A stretch of 64,000 bases of DNA from Trueperella bialowiezensis (GTDB lineage Bacteria > Actinomycetota > Actinomycetes > Actinomycetales > Actinomycetaceae), in the NCBI RefSeq assembly GCF_900637955.1, contig NZ_LR134476.1, positions 1,979,250 to 2,043,249 of the forward strand, read 5' to 3'. This document shows, piece after piece, positions 8,437-20,103 of the stretch. A program made the translations under genes and the position numbers. Numbering within the stretch: position 1 is the first letter of the stretch; each line of letters opens with the position of its first letter. The notes below the pieces were generated by a model. That model ran no database searches, was not told the DNA's origin, and saw only the letters and a list, made by a program, of their open reading frames with translations.

Positions 8437-9969
8437 GTGCGGATAGGTGTACCCCGCGAGCCTGCAGGGCAGGCTCTCGTTGCCGCGTCTCCCGATACGG
8501 TAGGGAAATTAGTCAAACTCGGCTACGACGTCGCTGTCGAAAGTGGCGCTGGCGTGGCTGCGAGTTTCCCTGATTCTCATTATGCCGACGCCGGGGCGCT
8601 GATCACGAATAAGGAAGAAGTATGGGCGGCAGATATCGTCACGGCGATTGACGCTCCCGGGCAGACAGAACTTGATCTCATGCGGCGCGGTGCCACGCTG
8701 ATCGCACGCATGTCGCCGCGCAGTAACGAAGCGCTGCTAGGCGAGCTGTCGAGCCGGGGGATTACCGGTTTGGCGATGGATATGGTGCCGCGTATTTCCC
8801 GTGCGCAGTCGATGGACGTGCTGTCCTCGCTGGCGAACGTGGGCGGCTACCGTGCTGTCATCGAGGCAGCGAACCAGTTTGGACGAGTGTTCTCCGGGCA
8901 GGTGACCGCCGCGGGTAAAGTGCCGCCAGCAACCGTCTATGTGATCGGCGCAGGCGTTGCCGGCCTGGCCGCCATCGGTACGGCAAAATCGATGGGTGCC
9001 ATCGTCAAGGCCACCGATGTGCGTGCCGAAACCGCCGAACAAGTGGAATCGATGGGCGCACAGTTCGTTGAAATTCCGGTGGCAGCACAAGAATCCGCAG
9101 ACGGCTACGCGAAAGAAATGGGCGAAGAACAAGCCCGCGCAGCTGAAAAGCTATACGCACAGCAAGCCGCCGAGGCAGACATCGTCATCACCACGGCCGC
9201 TATTCCGGGCAAGCGTTCCCCAATCCTGCTCACCGCCGACGCGGTTGCAAACATGAAGCCGGGCTCCGTCGTTGTTGATATGGGCGCCGGAAACGGCGGG
9301 AACGTCGTCGGCTCGCAGCCTGACGAGGTGGTCGTCACCGACAACGGCGTAACCATCATCGGATACACCGAGCTCGCCTGCCGCCTGCCCAGCCAGGCCT
9401 CGCAGCTCTTCGGCCAGAACGTCGTCAACTTCTTCAAGCTCACGACGCCGGGCAAAGACGGCAACCTCCACCTCGATCTGGATGATGAGATCGTACGGCA
9501 AATGCTCGTCACGCTGGAGGATCAGATCATGTTCCCGCCGCCGCCAGTCCAAGTGTCGGCCGCACCGGCGAGCCCGCCGCCCGCCCAGCCGCAACCTGAG
9601 GCTGTTCCGCCACAGCAGGAAAAGTCCTGGCTTGCTAAACACTGGTGGAAGCTCGCCGCCGTAGCGATCTTCGCCTGGCTTATCCTGTCGGCCCCACCGG
9701 GCATGGATGGCAGCTTCATGGTCTTCATTCTCGCCGTCGTGGTTGGCTTCTACGTCATCACAGCGGTCACCCATTCGCTACACACGCCACTGATGTCAGT
9801 GACGAACGCGATCTCGGGAATCATCGTCGTCGGTGGCCTGCTTCAAATCGGCTCCGACAACGTGGCAGTACAAATCCTCGCGTTCCTTGCGGTCGCGGTG
9901 GGATCGATCAATATCTTTGGTGGATTCACCGTCACCGAGCGGATGCTCAAGATGTTCCATAGGAGTTAA
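8437..9969 (+). CDS. pntA: NAD(P) transhydrogenase subunit alpha
   Basis: Proton-translocating transhydrogenase alpha subunit (510 residues), moving hydride between NADH and NADP+ with proton flow. Alanine-dehydrogenase/PNT N-terminal domain (MRIGVPREP), NAD-binding motif [12 protein letters not shown], nucleotide-site residues around [13 protein letters not shown], a Pro/Gln-rich linker (about 364-390) and a C-terminal membrane part with about four helices. This is the fused enterobacterial-type alpha rather than the split PntAA/PntAB form. GTG start with GAAGGAG at 8424-8430. pntB begins 2 bases after its stop, so they form one operon. The pair sits between holA and rpsT, which are commonly adjacent in actinobacteria. 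Confidence 0.95.
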   Translation: MRIGVPREPAGQALVAASPDTVGKLVKLGYDVAVESGAGVAASFPDSHYADAGALITNKEEVWAADIVTAIDAPGQTELDLMRRGATLIARMSPRSNEALLGELSSRGITGLAMDMVPRISRAQSMDVLSSLANVGGYRAVIEAANQFGRVFSGQVTAAGKVPPATVYVIGAGVAGLAAIGTAKSMGAIVKATDVRAETAEQVESMGAQFVEIPVAAQESADGYAKEMGEEQARAAEKLYAQQAAEADIVITTAAIPGKRSPILLTADAVANMKPGSVVVDMGAGNGGNVVGSQPDEVVVTDNGVTIIGYTELACRLPSQASQLFGQNVVNFFKLTTPGKDGNLHLDLDDEIVRQMLVTLEDQIMFPPPPVQVSAAPASPPPAQPQPEAVPPQQEKSWLAKHWWKLAAVAIFAWLILSAPPGMDGSFMVFILAVVVGFYVITAVTHSLHTPLMSVTNAISGIIVVGGLLQIGSDNVAVQILAFLAVAVGSINIFGGFTVTERMLKMFHRS

Positions 9970-9971
9970 AC

Positions 9972-11405
9972 ATGGATCTAGTTACTATGGAAATGCCGAT
10001 TGAGATTCGCTTCCAAACGCTGGCATACATTGCGGCAGCCGTTCTCTTCATTCTTGCTTTAGCGGGGCTGTCCAAGCAGACGACGGCGAAGGCCGGCAAC
10101 CGCCTCGGCATGGTCGGCATGGGCGTGGCGCTCTTTGCCACGATCTGGGTAGTTCTTGCCAACGTGCAAGGCAACGCCGCTCTGGCCGCGATCCTTATCA
10201 TTCTGGCTCTGGCGATCGGTGCGGGCGTGGGGATACCGGTTGCCCGCCGCGTCGAGATGACGCAGATGCCGGAACTGATCGCGCTGTTGCACTCGTTCGT
10301 CGGCCTTGCCGCCGTGATCGTGGGGTACAACTCGTTCATCCTTGAACCTGGCCGGGATTCCATCTACAACGCTTTCCACATGGGCGAGGTGGGTCTGGCC
10401 GTCTTCATCGGCGCTGTCACGTTCACAGGATCGATCGTGGCGTTCGCCAAGCTATCCGGAAAAGTCTCCGGCGCTCCGCTCGTGCTGCCGGCGCGACATT
10501 GGCTCAACGGTGGAGCAATCGTTATCTCGATTGTGCTCATTGTCTGGTTCGCACACACGCGCTCCCTAGGCTCGGGTTTCATCCCGCTCATTTTGCTGAC
10601 AATCATTGCACTAGCACTGGGCGTACATTTGGTGGCTGCGATCGGCGGGGGAGACATGCCCGTCGTCGTGTCGATGCTCAACTCGTATTCGGGCTGGGCT
10701 GCCGCGATGGCCGGCTTCACCCTGAACAATTACCTGCTTATTATTACCGGTGCGCTCGTTGGTTCGTCGGGTGCCTACCTGTCGTACATTATGAGCAAGG
10801 CGATGAACCGCTCGTTCGTCTCTGTGATCCTCGGCGGTTTCGGCTCGGATGGCACGATCTCGGGCGAAGCGAAGGACTACGGCACGCATACGGAAACCGA
10901 TGCGCAAGAAGTCGCTGAGATGCTCAAGGGTGCCAAGAAGGTCGTCATCACCCCCGGCTACGGCATGGCCGTCGCCCAAGCTCAGTACCCGGTGGCGTCA
11001 ATGACGGAAAAGCTACGAGCAAGTGGCGTGGACGTCACGTTCGCCATCCACCCGGTGGCAGGCCGCCTGCCCGGGCACATGAACGTGCTCCTTGCCGAAG
11101 CTAACGTCCCTTACGACATCGTGTACGAAATGGACGAAGTGAACGACGAGATGGGTGAGGCCGACGTCGTGCTCGTCATCGGTGCTAACGACACGGTCAA
11201 CCCTGCAGCTGAAGAACCCGGTTCGCCGATCGCTGGCATGCCAGTGATTAAGGTCTGGGAAGCAGACAAAGTGATCGTGTTCAAGCGGTCTATGGGCAAC
11301 GCAGGCTATGCCGGCGTGCAAAACCCGCTGTTCTTTAACGACAACACGCAGATGTTGCTCGGCGACGCCAAAGACTCGGTGGAGCAGATCAACAGCTACC
11401 TGTAA
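9972..11405 (+). CDS. pntB: NAD(P) transhydrogenase subunit beta
   Basis: Beta subunit of 477 residues, completing the proton-pumping transhydrogenase with PntA. About nine hydrophobic helices (residues 12-260), then the soluble NADP-binding domain with [45 protein letters not shown] and [18 protein letters not shown], all hallmark motifs. Length is normal. GGAG at 9962-9965 precedes ATG. The operon ends in a strong hairpin. Confidence 0.96.
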   Translation: MDLVTMEMPIEIRFQTLAYIAAAVLFILALAGLSKQTTAKAGNRLGMVGMGVALFATIWVVLANVQGNAALAAILIILALAIGAGVGIPVARRVEMTQMPELIALLHSFVGLAAVIVGYNSFILEPGRDSIYNAFHMGEVGLAVFIGAVTFTGSIVAFAKLSGKVSGAPLVLPARHWLNGGAIVISIVLIVWFAHTRSLGSGFIPLILLTIIALALGVHLVAAIGGGDMPVVVSMLNSYSGWAAAMAGFTLNNYLLIITGALVGSSGAYLSYIMSKAMNRSFVSVILGGFGSDGTISGEAKDYGTHTETDAQEVAEMLKGAKKVVITPGYGMAVAQAQYPVASMTEKLRASGVDVTFAIHPVAGRLPGHMNVLLAEANVPYDIVYEMDEVNDEMGEADVVLVIGANDTVNPAAEEPGSPIAGMPVIKVWEADKVIVFKRSMGNAGYAGVQNPLFFNDNTQMLLGDAKDSVEQINSYL

Positions 11406-11420
11406 AGCGGTCTGAAAAAT

Positions 11421-11452
11421 ATTGGGGGCGAGCCACACGGCTCGCCCCCAAT
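11421..11452. terminator. bidirectional terminator between pntB and rpsT
   Basis: Perfect 14-bp stem: ATTGGGGGCGAGCC (11421-11434), loop ACAC, GGCTCGCCCCCAAT (11439-11452). It lies between the convergent stops of pntB (11405) and rpsT (11473), so it can end both transcripts. Confidence 0.85.
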
Positions 11453-11472
11453 CTTTAGCTGAGTTGTAGAAC

Positions 11473-11739
11473 TTAGCTGTCGAGAGTTGCTACCAGCTTG
11501 GCAAGCTTCGACTTGCGGTTGGCAGCATTGTTCCTGTGCAGAACACCCTTGGACACAGCCTTATCAAGCTTACGGCTTGCAACACGCAGGCCTTCCTGGG
11601 CTTCCTCAACGTTGCCGGCTTCCACAGCCTCACGCGTCTTACGGATGAGGGTGCGAACTTCCGTCTTGACCGCCTTGTTGCGCAGGCGGCGCTTCTCGTT
11701 GGTCTTGTTCCGCTTAATCTGGGACTTAATGTTTGCCAC
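11473..11739 (-). CDS. rpsT: 30S ribosomal protein S20
   Basis: 88-residue S20, which binds the 5' domain of 16S r[24 protein letters not shown] at the N-terminus and [10 protein letters not shown] near the end are diagnostic. The start is GTG at 11739, since the reading frame extends further upstream with no similarity to S20; AAAGAG lies about 7 bases before it. It is transcribed alone toward pntB. Confidence 0.96.
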   Translation of the reverse strand: MANIKSQIKRNKTNEKRRLRNKAVKTEVRTLIRKTREAVEAGNVEEAQEGLRVASRKLDKAVSKGVLHRNNAANRKSKLAKLVATLDS

Positions 11740-11896
11740 TGAATAACTCTTTCGTTTGAAATGGTGGCCGCAAAGGGCCTCGGTCGGTTGAGGGCTTGTC
11801 ACCTTCGGACTGAGGCGTGGGGCGCCCGTGGAAGAAGAATGACCGGACCTTTCACCCGACCAGGTTCAAAGTCCAAGAGAAGATTTTAGCAAAGCG

Positions 11897-11962
11897 AAAG
11901 GCTCCGCAAAAGCGGGAGCACGCGCGAACAGCGGTGCATCTGCTCACTTTTGCAGAGCCTTT
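11897..11962. repeat. long inverted repeat downstream of csbD-like gene
   Basis: AAAGGCTCCGCAAAAG (11897-11912) and CTTTTGCAGAGCCTTT (11947-11962) are inverted copies with one mismatch across a 34-base loop. It lies just past the stop of the minus-strand CsbD-like gene. It could act as that gene's terminator, though no T tract follows on either strand. Confidence 0.6.
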
Positions 11963-11980
11963 ACGCTACTTAGGCTGGTG

Positions 11981-12214
11981 TTACTCTGCCTTGTTGTCCT
12001 CGTCATCATCGCCGGAGAAGGCTTCCTGAACCTTGTTGGCCAGCTTCTTCGCCTCGTCCTTCACAGTGGAGACAGCATCCTTGATGGCGGCCGAGCCCTG
12101 CTCCTTCTTGCCATCAAACTCGAGGGCGTCATCGCCCGTCTTCTCGCCAATGGTTTCCTTGGCCTTGCCCTTCGTCTCTTCGAACTTGTTCTTCGCGTCA
12201 TCTGCGAGACCCAT
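11981..12214 (-). CDS. CsbD-family stress protein
   Basis: 77 residues, highly charged and without hydrophobic segments. The sequence GLADDAKNKFEETKGKAKE and later KDAVSTVKDEAKKLANKVQ is the amphipathic repeat typical of CsbD-like (YjbJ-type) proteins. These are abundant, intrinsically flexible proteins linked to general stress in other bacteria; molecular role unknown. The acidic tail (SGDDDEDNKAE) is notable. GAAAGAAAGG precedes ATG 12214 on the minus strand. A TAGGGT box upstream (plus 12265-12270) may be its -10 element. Confidence 0.85.
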   Translation of the reverse strand: MGLADDAKNKFEETKGKAKETIGEKTGDDALEFDGKKEQGSAAIKDAVSTVKDEAKKLANKVQEAFSGDDDEDNKAE

Positions 12215-12352
12215 GTTTGCGCCTTTCTTTCGTTCTTCGCCGCTGGGGCGCTTACGTCACCCACCCTAGGTGATAACGCTTGATGGGTTCCAGATAGCAG
12301 CGAAATTGAAGCGCTATTTGGCTGAGCGCGCAATTCAGGCAAATATGTGTGC

Positions 12353-12931
12353 TCAGCTATGCACATTCTTGATGGCGCGCACGACGTCGTCAAAAATATC
12401 TTTACGCACATAGGAGCCTTCCCGGCGAATCTGGCTGCCGTGAGCTACAAGCAGGCGATCGAGCCGCACCTCGGAGGGTCGCCTGCGTGGATCCCAGCCG
12501 CCTGTTCCGATGTCCATCCAATACCGGCCGTGCTTGGCCTCCCTGCTGGCGGCTGGCGTTTTGTCTTTCGACGTCATTTGCGCAAAAATGACGTGCTCTT
12601 CCGTGTCGGCGACGACGAGCACCGGGCGATCTTTTCTACGCCCGTCGTTTTCGTCAAACGGCACCCACGTCCACACAACTTCGCCAGGATCAGGCGCCCC
12701 GTTGCGAACGGGTTCGTATTCGAAGTCGGGCAGGCCGAAGCGTGCGACGTCGTATTCCACCGCTTTCTCGTGCGGCCCCGGAAACGGTGAGGCGCTGTGC
12801 TGAGGAGATGGTGAAGCAGCACGCTTGGGTGCTCGTGAGGTGCCAGGCTTGCGAGGTGGCGGGCTGGCGAGTGACGTGAGCCGCCGGGTGATTCTCTTCA
12901 GATTCGACCACATTGATCTGTCCACCAACAT
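12353..12931 (-). CDS. PemK/MazF-like protein (orphan toxin-family member)
   Basis: 192 residues. After a Pro/Ser-rich N-terminal 55, the region VVWTWVPFDENDG..KDRPVLVVA, the segment MTSKDK and the stretch GGWDPRRRPSEVRLDRLL match the actinobacterial PemK/MazF-like family, whose active members are ribonucleases of type II toxin-antitoxin systems. No small antitoxin gene lies next to it; the upstream neighbour is a membrane protein ending 6 bases earlier, with AAGGGG between. Such solitary copies near lepA are common in actinobacteria. The family assignment is firm, the toxin activity is not. Confidence 0.8.
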   Translation of the reverse strand: MLVDRSMWSNLKRITRRLTSLASPPPRKPGTSRAPKRAASPSPQHSASPFPGPHEKAVEYDVARFGLPDFEYEPVRNGAPDPGEVVWTWVPFDENDGRRKDRPVLVVADTEEHVIFAQMTSKDKTPAASREAKHGRYWMDIGTGGWDPRRRPSEVRLDRLLVAHGSQIRREGSYVRKDIFDDVVRAIKNVHS

Positions 12932-12937
12932 AACCCC

Positions 12938-13537
12938 TTAAAATAGGATGAAGAATGCGACGAGCGTGAAAATACCGACGACGGGCAACCCCACCAGCGT
13001 GATGATTGCGCTGAGGATCGTCCAGCGCAGGTCGTCCTTTAAATGCGGCGCGGCCTCGATACCTCCAGCTGCGGCTATCGCTGCTCGTTGCGCAGCTTCC
13101 AGACGTGCCATGAACGTGTCTTTTCTGTGCGCGGATTCGGCCTCAGCGGCGCGCTGCCGATCTCGCGTCGCTAACCGCTCTGCTTCTTGTTTCATTCCTG
13201 CCGGATTGGGCCCGGGAATGGTATTGCCGTCCTCATCAATGACAACCGCAGGAGTGTCCGCGGTGGCTTCAACACGGTGATCAAGATAGGCATCAAGCCT
13301 GTTTTCCAGACGCTGGCGGCGCACAGCAAAGAAAACGAGCACACCAGTGGAAACTAAACCGACGCAAAAGGGTAACCACGCCGACACGCTCGACTGCCTG
13401 CTCCCAGCAAGCCAACCGACCACGAGGAGAATAGCGTTAGCTACGGCAGAAAGGACCACGAGCGCCTGCCCGGGAGCGCGCGAAAGCCGTTCGAGGACAG
13501 GCAGAACAAGATTGAGTGATCCGGCACCTAAACTCAT
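12938..13537 (-). CDS. small membrane protein of unknown function
   Basis: 199 residues. Two hydrophobic helices near the N-terminus (about 26-45 and 50-70), a charged cytosolic middle rich in Arg/Glu/Ala (about 75-165, probably helical or coiled), and a C-terminal helix pair ending VGIFTLVAFFILF. I do not recognise the family. It is co-transcribed with the PemK/MazF-like gene (6-base gap) and divergent from lepA. Confidence 0.7.
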   Translation of the reverse strand: MSLGAGSLNLVLPVLERLSRAPGQALVVLSAVANAILLVVGWLAGSRQSSVSAWLPFCVGLVSTGVLVFFAVRRQRLENRLDAYLDHRVEATADTPAVVIDEDGNTIPGPNPAGMKQEAERLATRDRQRAAEAESAHRKDTFMARLEAAQRAAIAAAGGIEAAPHLKDDLRWTILSAIITLVGLPVVGIFTLVAFFILF

Positions 13538-13680
13538 GGCCCCATTGTGTCACGAGTGGCCATCCGCTGGCAGTACCGTGCTGCCAGGACGCGCCGCCCG
13601 CGAAAATTCACATGTACCGGTGCGGCTCGTGGCGGGTGGCGCTGGTATCGTGGAACAGAACTATGATCTGAAGGAGTTTC

Positions 13681-15536
<1,856 letters not shown>

Positions 15537-15540
<4 letters not shown>

Positions 15541-16313
15541 GCGAGAACAACCCGAACTACGGGCGAATCCGATCGTTTTCACGGCGTGGCTCGCGCCTAG
15601 GTGACAAGTACGCTGAGGTCATGGCCGAGTTCGGCGACCAGTACGTGATCGACTACCCGCAAGGTGAAGCGCAAACCACGATTGCCGACGACGCCCACAT
15701 CAACTTAACGAAAGAATTCGGCCGGCCTGGCCCGCTCGTCGTTGAAATTGGTCCGGGTTCGGGGGAGCAGACGATGGCAGCCGCGCTGGCTCGCCCCGAA
15801 TGGAACTTCCTCGCGCTGGAAGCGTGGAGCCCCGGCGTCGCACGCTGTGTGAATGCCGCCGTGCGTGAGGGCGTGCGTAACGTGCGGATCATGGAAGTAG
15901 ACGCCGCCCAGGCGCTGCCGATCATTTTCCGTGACGGCCCGGATGCAAATCCGCGGGCGCGGGAATTGTGGACGTTCTTCCCCGATCCGTGGCGGAAGAA
16001 GCGCCACCACAAACGCCGGCTGGTGAGCGACGACTTCGCGGCCACGGCCGCGCTCGTGCTTCAGATGGGCGGGATTTGGCGGATGGCCACAGACTGGGCG
16101 GATTACGCGTGGCAGATGCGCGATGTGGTGCAAAACAGCCCGTATTTTTCCAACCCGTTTTCGTCCAAGAACCCCGACCCGGCCGATCAAGGCCAATACC
16201 AGGGCGGGTTTGCAGACAGGTGGTCGGGCCGAGTGATGACCCGCTTCGAAAAGCGCGGCATTGAAGCTGGCCGGAAGATTTACGACGTCGAGGCGATCCG
16301 GGTTAGTGGCTGA
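15537..16313 (+). CDS. trmB: tRNA (guanine-N7)-methyltransferase
   Basis: Makes m7G46 in tRNA using S-adenosylmethionine. 258 residues: SAM-binding motif [29 protein letters not shown], and [16 protein letters not shown] with the catalytic Asp typical of TrmB. ATG overlaps the lepA stop (ATGA), so translation is probably coupled. hemW begins within its last codons. Confidence 0.95.
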
Positions 16314-17466
16314 CCCTTTCACTACTGAGCAGCTTTCAGGGCCGGTAGATCGGCTGTCCGCCTACGTACATATCCCGTTTTGTGCTGCTAGGTGCGGCTA
16401 TTGTGATTTCAACACGTATACGAATCTTCACTTTGGCCAGGGCGCAAGCGCAGCGGAATTTGCTGACACGCTCCTACGCGAAATTGACGCGGCGCGCGCA
16501 CTGATCGAGCCGGTAGCGCCGCTGCGTACAGTGTTTTTCGGCGGCGGAACGCCGACTCTGCTTCCCGCACGCGACCTCGCGCGGATTCTGAAGGCTTTAG
16601 GCGATGCGTTCGGGCATCCGGCTGGTGAGGTGACAACGGAGGCGAACCCGGAGACTGTCACAAAACAGTATTTGGCCGAGCTGCAAGAGGCTGGGTTCAC
16701 CCGTTTTTCGTTTGGGATGCAGTCGGCGCGTTCGCACGTGCTGGCGGTTCTGGACCGGCAACACACGCCCGGTCAGGTAGAAGCCGTGGCCGGCTGGGCG
16801 AGCGAGCTCGGCCTTGAGTTTTCGGTGGACCTGATTTACGGCGCGCCAGGCGAGAGCTTAGACGACTGGCAGGCCTCACTGGATGCGGCCATCGCCTTAG
16901 AACCTGGGCATATTTCGGCTTATGGGCTCACGATTGAGGACGGCACGAAAATGGGTGCGCAGGTGCGCCGCGGCCTGCTCCCCGAACCTGATCCGGACGT
17001 GCTGGCCGCCAAATACGAGATGGCTGACGACTCGCTCACCGCAGCAGGCTATGACTGGTACGAGGTGTCCAACTGGGCCAAACCTGGCCGGCAGTCCGAA
17101 CACAACCGGGCCTATTGGACGAACTCGAACTGGTGGGGATTCGGCCCAGGCGCACATTCACATATTGACGGCGTGAGATTCTGGAACGTGAAACACCCCA
17201 TCGCCTACAGCCAGAAGCTTGCCGGACGGGAGCTGCCGATTGCGGACGGCGAACAGTTAAACGCCCAGGAGCGGCGCGAGGAAAACATCATGCTCGGTAT
17301 TCGGCTGAAAGAGGGTATTGTGATTCCTGACAACACGCCCGCGGAGGTTGTGGCTCAGCTGATTGGTGATGAGCTGATCGAAGCCAAAGCGGCTTTCGCC
17401 GGGCGGATACGGCTGACGCGCCGCGGCAGGCTGCTTGCAGATACCGTCACACGCGCACTTCTTTGA
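16306..17466 (+). CDS. hemW: HemW heme chaperone (radical SAM, HemN-like)
   Basis: 386 residues from GTG 16306, 8 bases inside the end of trmB; an upstream TTG at 16261 is open but lacks homology. The radical-SAM cluster motif is C-x3-C-x2-C in HIPFCAARCGYCDFNTYTN, followed by FFGGGTPTLL and EANPETVT. The short N-terminus lacks the extension of the true anaerobic coproporphyrinogen dehydrogenase HemN, so HemW (heme trafficking, not porphyrinogen oxidation) is the better call. Its position after lepA/trmB is usual in actinobacteria. Confidence 0.92.
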   Translation: MADPFTTEQLSGPVDRLSAYVHIPFCAARCGYCDFNTYTNLHFGQGASAAEFADTLLREIDAARALIEPVAPLRTVFFGGGTPTLLPARDLARILKALGDAFGHPAGEVTTEANPETVTKQYLAELQEAGFTRFSFGMQSARSHVLAVLDRQHTPGQVEAVAGWASELGLEFSVDLIYGAPGESLDDWQASLDAAIALEPGHISAYGLTIEDGTKMGAQVRRGLLPEPDPDVLAAKYEMADDSLTAAGYDWYEVSNWAKPGRQSEHNRAYWTNSNWWGFGPGAHSHIDGVRFWNVKHPIAYSQKLAGRELPIADGEQLNAQERREENIMLGIRLKEGIVIPDNTPAEVVAQLIGDELIEAKAAFAGRIRLTRRGRLLADTVTRALL

Positions 17467-17499
17467 TCGGAGGGCATCATTTTCGTCCGTGATTACATC

Positions 17500-18108
17500 G
17501 TGATCGCAATGATCGCCGTGCTCTTTGGTGGGCCTACGCTCTACACCCTGCATACGCTGATATCGAAAAAGTCCACCGGAACGTGGGACGAGGCCTCGCG
17601 ATTAAAGGGGCGGATGCGCTCGGAAGGCTGGCGGGTCAAAGACACCGTTGACAACCTTGCTAAGTTCTTGCTCCGCGCCGAGTACACGCCCGAGTTTTGG
17701 CCGATCACCGTCAAGGCTGCCGGCATTGAGGCGATTACGCCGCGCCGAGCGGTTCCGATGTGGCGTGCGGTTTCCTTCGTTGCGCCCTCGATTGGCACGC
17801 ACATGTTTTTTACGATTGAGGTGCCGCAGCGTTCGGATGCCACAGAAGCTGAGTTTTCCGAAGCGCTAGTACGGGTATCGGACGGCGAGCTCACCTACGA
17901 AGGTTATGGTGACGTGCCAGAGTTTCTTAACGACGCCGTTCGGCGTTTTATCGCCGGTTGGCCCGGCCTGCAAGCAGTACACTTTTGTGGAGACATGATC
18001 ACCTACATGTTTGATGGCAAACGTCACGACCAGATCGAGCGGCTGAAGACGGTGGCACAGAAAGCACCGGATATTATTCGCCATCTTCCCGCTAGCGTGT
18101 GGAAGTAG
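17500..18108 (+). CDS. membrane-anchored protein of unknown function
   Basis: About 202 residues from GTG 17500. One N-terminal hydrophobic helix (IAMIAVLFGGPTLYTL), then a soluble alpha/beta region of about 180 residues including KSTGTWDEASRLKGRM and VPMWRAVSFVAP. I do not recognise the family. The start is uncertain: no ribosome site precedes GTG 17500, but GGAGGG at 17469-17474 lies 4 bases before an in-frame ATT at 17479, which would add seven residues (MFVRDYI). Transcribed with hemW, convergent with the next gene. Confidence 0.6.
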   Translation: MIAMIAVLFGGPTLYTLHTLISKKSTGTWDEASRLKGRMRSEGWRVKDTVDNLAKFLLRAEYTPEFWPITVKAAGIEAITPRRAVPMWRAVSFVAPSIGTHMFFTIEVPQRSDATEAEFSEALVRVSDGELTYEGYGDVPEFLNDAVRRFIAGWPGLQAVHFCGDMITYMFDGKRHDQIERLKTVAQKAPDIIRHLPASVWK

Positions 18109-18121
18109 GCGCGGGCGGGAG

Positions 18122-18979
18122 TTAGTTGCCGGCGGCGGTGACGAAATCGATGAGCTCTTCCATCCTGCCTAAAAACGCGGGCTCCAGATCGCGGTAGTCG
18201 CGAACCGAGTCGAGGATTCGTTTCCACCCCAACCCCACGTCTTCGGCCGTGGCGTGTGGCCAGCCGATCCGTGCGAGCGTGCCCACCTTGATGTCTTCAC
18301 CGCGTGGCACGGCGGGCCAGGCCCGAAGCCCGATCACGGATGGTTTGATGGCCTGCCAAATATCCACGTACGGATGGCCGAGCACGAGTACGCCCGGCAT
18401 TGCTTGCACGCGCTGTGCGATCCGCGCTTCTTTCGAGCCGGGCACAAGGTGATCGAGCATGACTCCTGCACGTTTAGCGTCACTTGGGCCGAACATTGTG
18501 AGGATGTCCTCAAGGTGATCCGCACCAAAGAGCTCTTCGATCATGATGCCCTCGTAGGCGAGGTCGGAGCCCCAGATTTTTGACACGAGTTCGGCGTCGT
18601 GTTTGCCTTCCACCCAGATCCGTGAGGCTTTGGCCACCCGTGCTTCGTGGTCAACGTGGAACGAGCCGGAGGCAGTGATTTTTCTGCGCGGTTTGACGTG
18701 CGCGTCTTTGGGCGGCGGAGGGGTGAGCGACACGGGTCTGCCTTCCAACCAAAAGCCCGGGCCGAGTGGGAAAGAACGGCGCCGATAATCGGCGTCTTCC
18801 AACTCCATCTGCCACTGGCCAGCCACCCGGCCTACAGACATGACTTCTCCGACGAAACCGCTGGCTGGTTCCTCCACAACCATGCCGACCTCCACGGGAA
18901 CTTCACGGCTTGCAGGCGCGGGCTGAGCGGCCAGCACGTCGTGGCCGTAGCGGTCGGCAGAGAATTGTGTTGGAGCCAT
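18122..18979 (-). CDS. DUF3097-like conserved actinobacterial protein
   Basis: 285 residues from ATG 18979 (MAPTQFSADRYGHDV). Contains a beta-rich N-terminal half (VEVGMVVEEPASGFVGEV), HVDHEARVAKASRIWVEGKHDAELV, which recalls a Toprim-like acidic region, and LVPGSKEARIAQRV with VLVLGHPYVDIWQAIKP. Matches the DUF3097 family as I remember it; function unknown, nucleic-acid binding is a guess from the Toprim-like E..HD pattern. It is divergent from hrcA. Confidence 0.75.
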   Translation of the reverse strand: MAPTQFSADRYGHDVLAAQPAPASREVPVEVGMVVEEPASGFVGEVMSVGRVAGQWQMELEDADYRRRSFPLGPGFWLEGRPVSLTPPPPKDAHVKPRRKITASGSFHVDHEARVAKASRIWVEGKHDAELVSKIWGSDLAYEGIMIEELFGADHLEDILTMFGPSDAKRAGVMLDHLVPGSKEARIAQRVQAMPGVLVLGHPYVDIWQAIKPSVIGLRAWPAVPRGEDIKVGTLARIGWPHATAEDVGLGWKRILDSVRDYRDLEPAFLGRMEELIDFVTAAGN

Positions 18980-19033
18980 AGGGATGAGCGTAGTCAGTTT
19001 GCCCGCTGGATAATTATTCGACACGGCGTAGAA

Positions 19034-19060
19034 TTAGCACTCGAAAGGACTGAGTGCTAT
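19034..19060. promoter_or_regulatory. CIRCE operator
   Basis: TTAGCACTC (19034-19042), 9-base spacer, GAGTGCTAT (19052-19060): one mismatch from the canonical CIRCE inverted repeat bound by HrcA. Its position just before hrcA means autoregulation of hrcA-dnaJ. Confidence 0.95.
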
Positions 19061-19075
19061 TGCGAGGAGGGTGTC

Positions 19076-20092
19076 GTGGCACGTGACAGGCGCGCGTTGG
19101 TGCTCAACGCGATTGTGCAAGATTACGTGAAGACGGGCGAACCCGTTGGGTCTCGCGCCGTGGTTGAACGCTACCATTTGGGGGTTTCTCCTGCGACCGT
19201 GCGTAATGATATGGCCGCGTTGGAAGAAGAAGGCCTCATCGCCCAGCCGCACACGTCCGCCGGCCGGGTTCCCACGGACGAGGGCTATCGCCGATTCGTC
19301 GATCAGATTGCCGAGCTCAAGCCGCTGTCCAAGGGGGAGCGGGCCGCAATCGAAAAAATGCTGTCTGAAGCGGTCGATCTCGACGACGTCATCGCCCGGG
19401 CCGTCCGGCTTCTCGCCTCGATCACGGATCAGGTGGCGATGGTGCAATACCCGTCGTTGCGTCGCACGGCACTGCGGCACGTTGAGGTCGTTGCGCTGAG
19501 TGAGTCGAAAGCTCTGCTGGTGATTATTACCGACGCCGGGCGTGTGGAACAGCGCGTTGTCACAACCACTGTCGGCCTGTCTGATGAGGAGTTCGCGCAA
19601 CTGCGCACGGCCTTGAACGAGGAGCTGGAAGGTTTACAACTGGCCGAGATAGACGGCGCCTTCGCGGCTGTGCAAGAGCGTCTTCCCAAGCGCCTTCACG
19701 CGCCCGCCGCAACGATCGGCACAGCTCTTGCCGATACCTTGCGCAACGAGGCCGAAGAGCGCGTTGTCGTCGCTGGCACAGCAAACCTCACACGCTACGA
19801 CATCGACTTTGAACGATCCATCTTCCCCGTGCTCGACGCGATAGAAGAGCAGGTCGTGTTGCTCCGCATGCTCGCTAACAAGGAAGATGGGCTGCGTGTT
19901 GATATCGGGCACGAAAACGTGAATGATGCTTTGAGTGAAACCTCTGTGGTGTCCACCAACTATGTGGGCTCTGACCAGCAAACAGTGGCAAGACTTGGCA
20001 TTATTGGGCCGACCCGGATGGACTATCCGGCGGCGATGTCCTCGGTGTATGCCGTGGCAAAATATCTCTCCGACATTCTTTCGGCTAATTGA
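19076..20092 (+). CDS. hrcA: heat-inducible transcription repressor HrcA
   Basis: 338 residues from GTG 19076, preceded by GAGGAGGG at 19064-19071. N-terminal winged helix: LNAIVQDYVKTGEPVGSRAVVERY and VSPATVRNDMAALEEEGLI, diagnostic for HrcA. The central GAF-like domain includes DQVAMVQYPSLRRTALRHVE. Represses chaperone genes through CIRCE, with GroEL as co-regulator in known cases. The open frame extends upstream to 18647, but that part has no homology and overlaps the opposite gene. dnaJ follows 11 bases later. Confidence 0.96.
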   Translation: MARDRRALVLNAIVQDYVKTGEPVGSRAVVERYHLGVSPATVRNDMAALEEEGLIAQPHTSAGRVPTDEGYRRFVDQIAELKPLSKGERAAIEKMLSEAVDLDDVIARAVRLLASITDQVAMVQYPSLRRTALRHVEVVALSESKALLVIITDAGRVEQRVVTTTVGLSDEEFAQLRTALNEELEGLQLAEIDGAFAAVQERLPKRLHAPAATIGTALADTLRNEAEERVVVAGTANLTRYDIDFERSIFPVLDAIEEQVVLLRMLANKEDGLRVDIGHENVNDALSETSVVSTNYVGSDQQTVARLGIIGPTRMDYPAAMSSVYAVAKYLSDILSAN

Positions 20093-20103
20093 TAAGGAAA
20101 CAG

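Noticed and set aside
18647..19075. N-terminal extension of hrcA
   Set aside because: It overlaps the opposite-strand gene and the CIRCE operator; HrcA homology starts at GTG 19076 with its own ribosome site.
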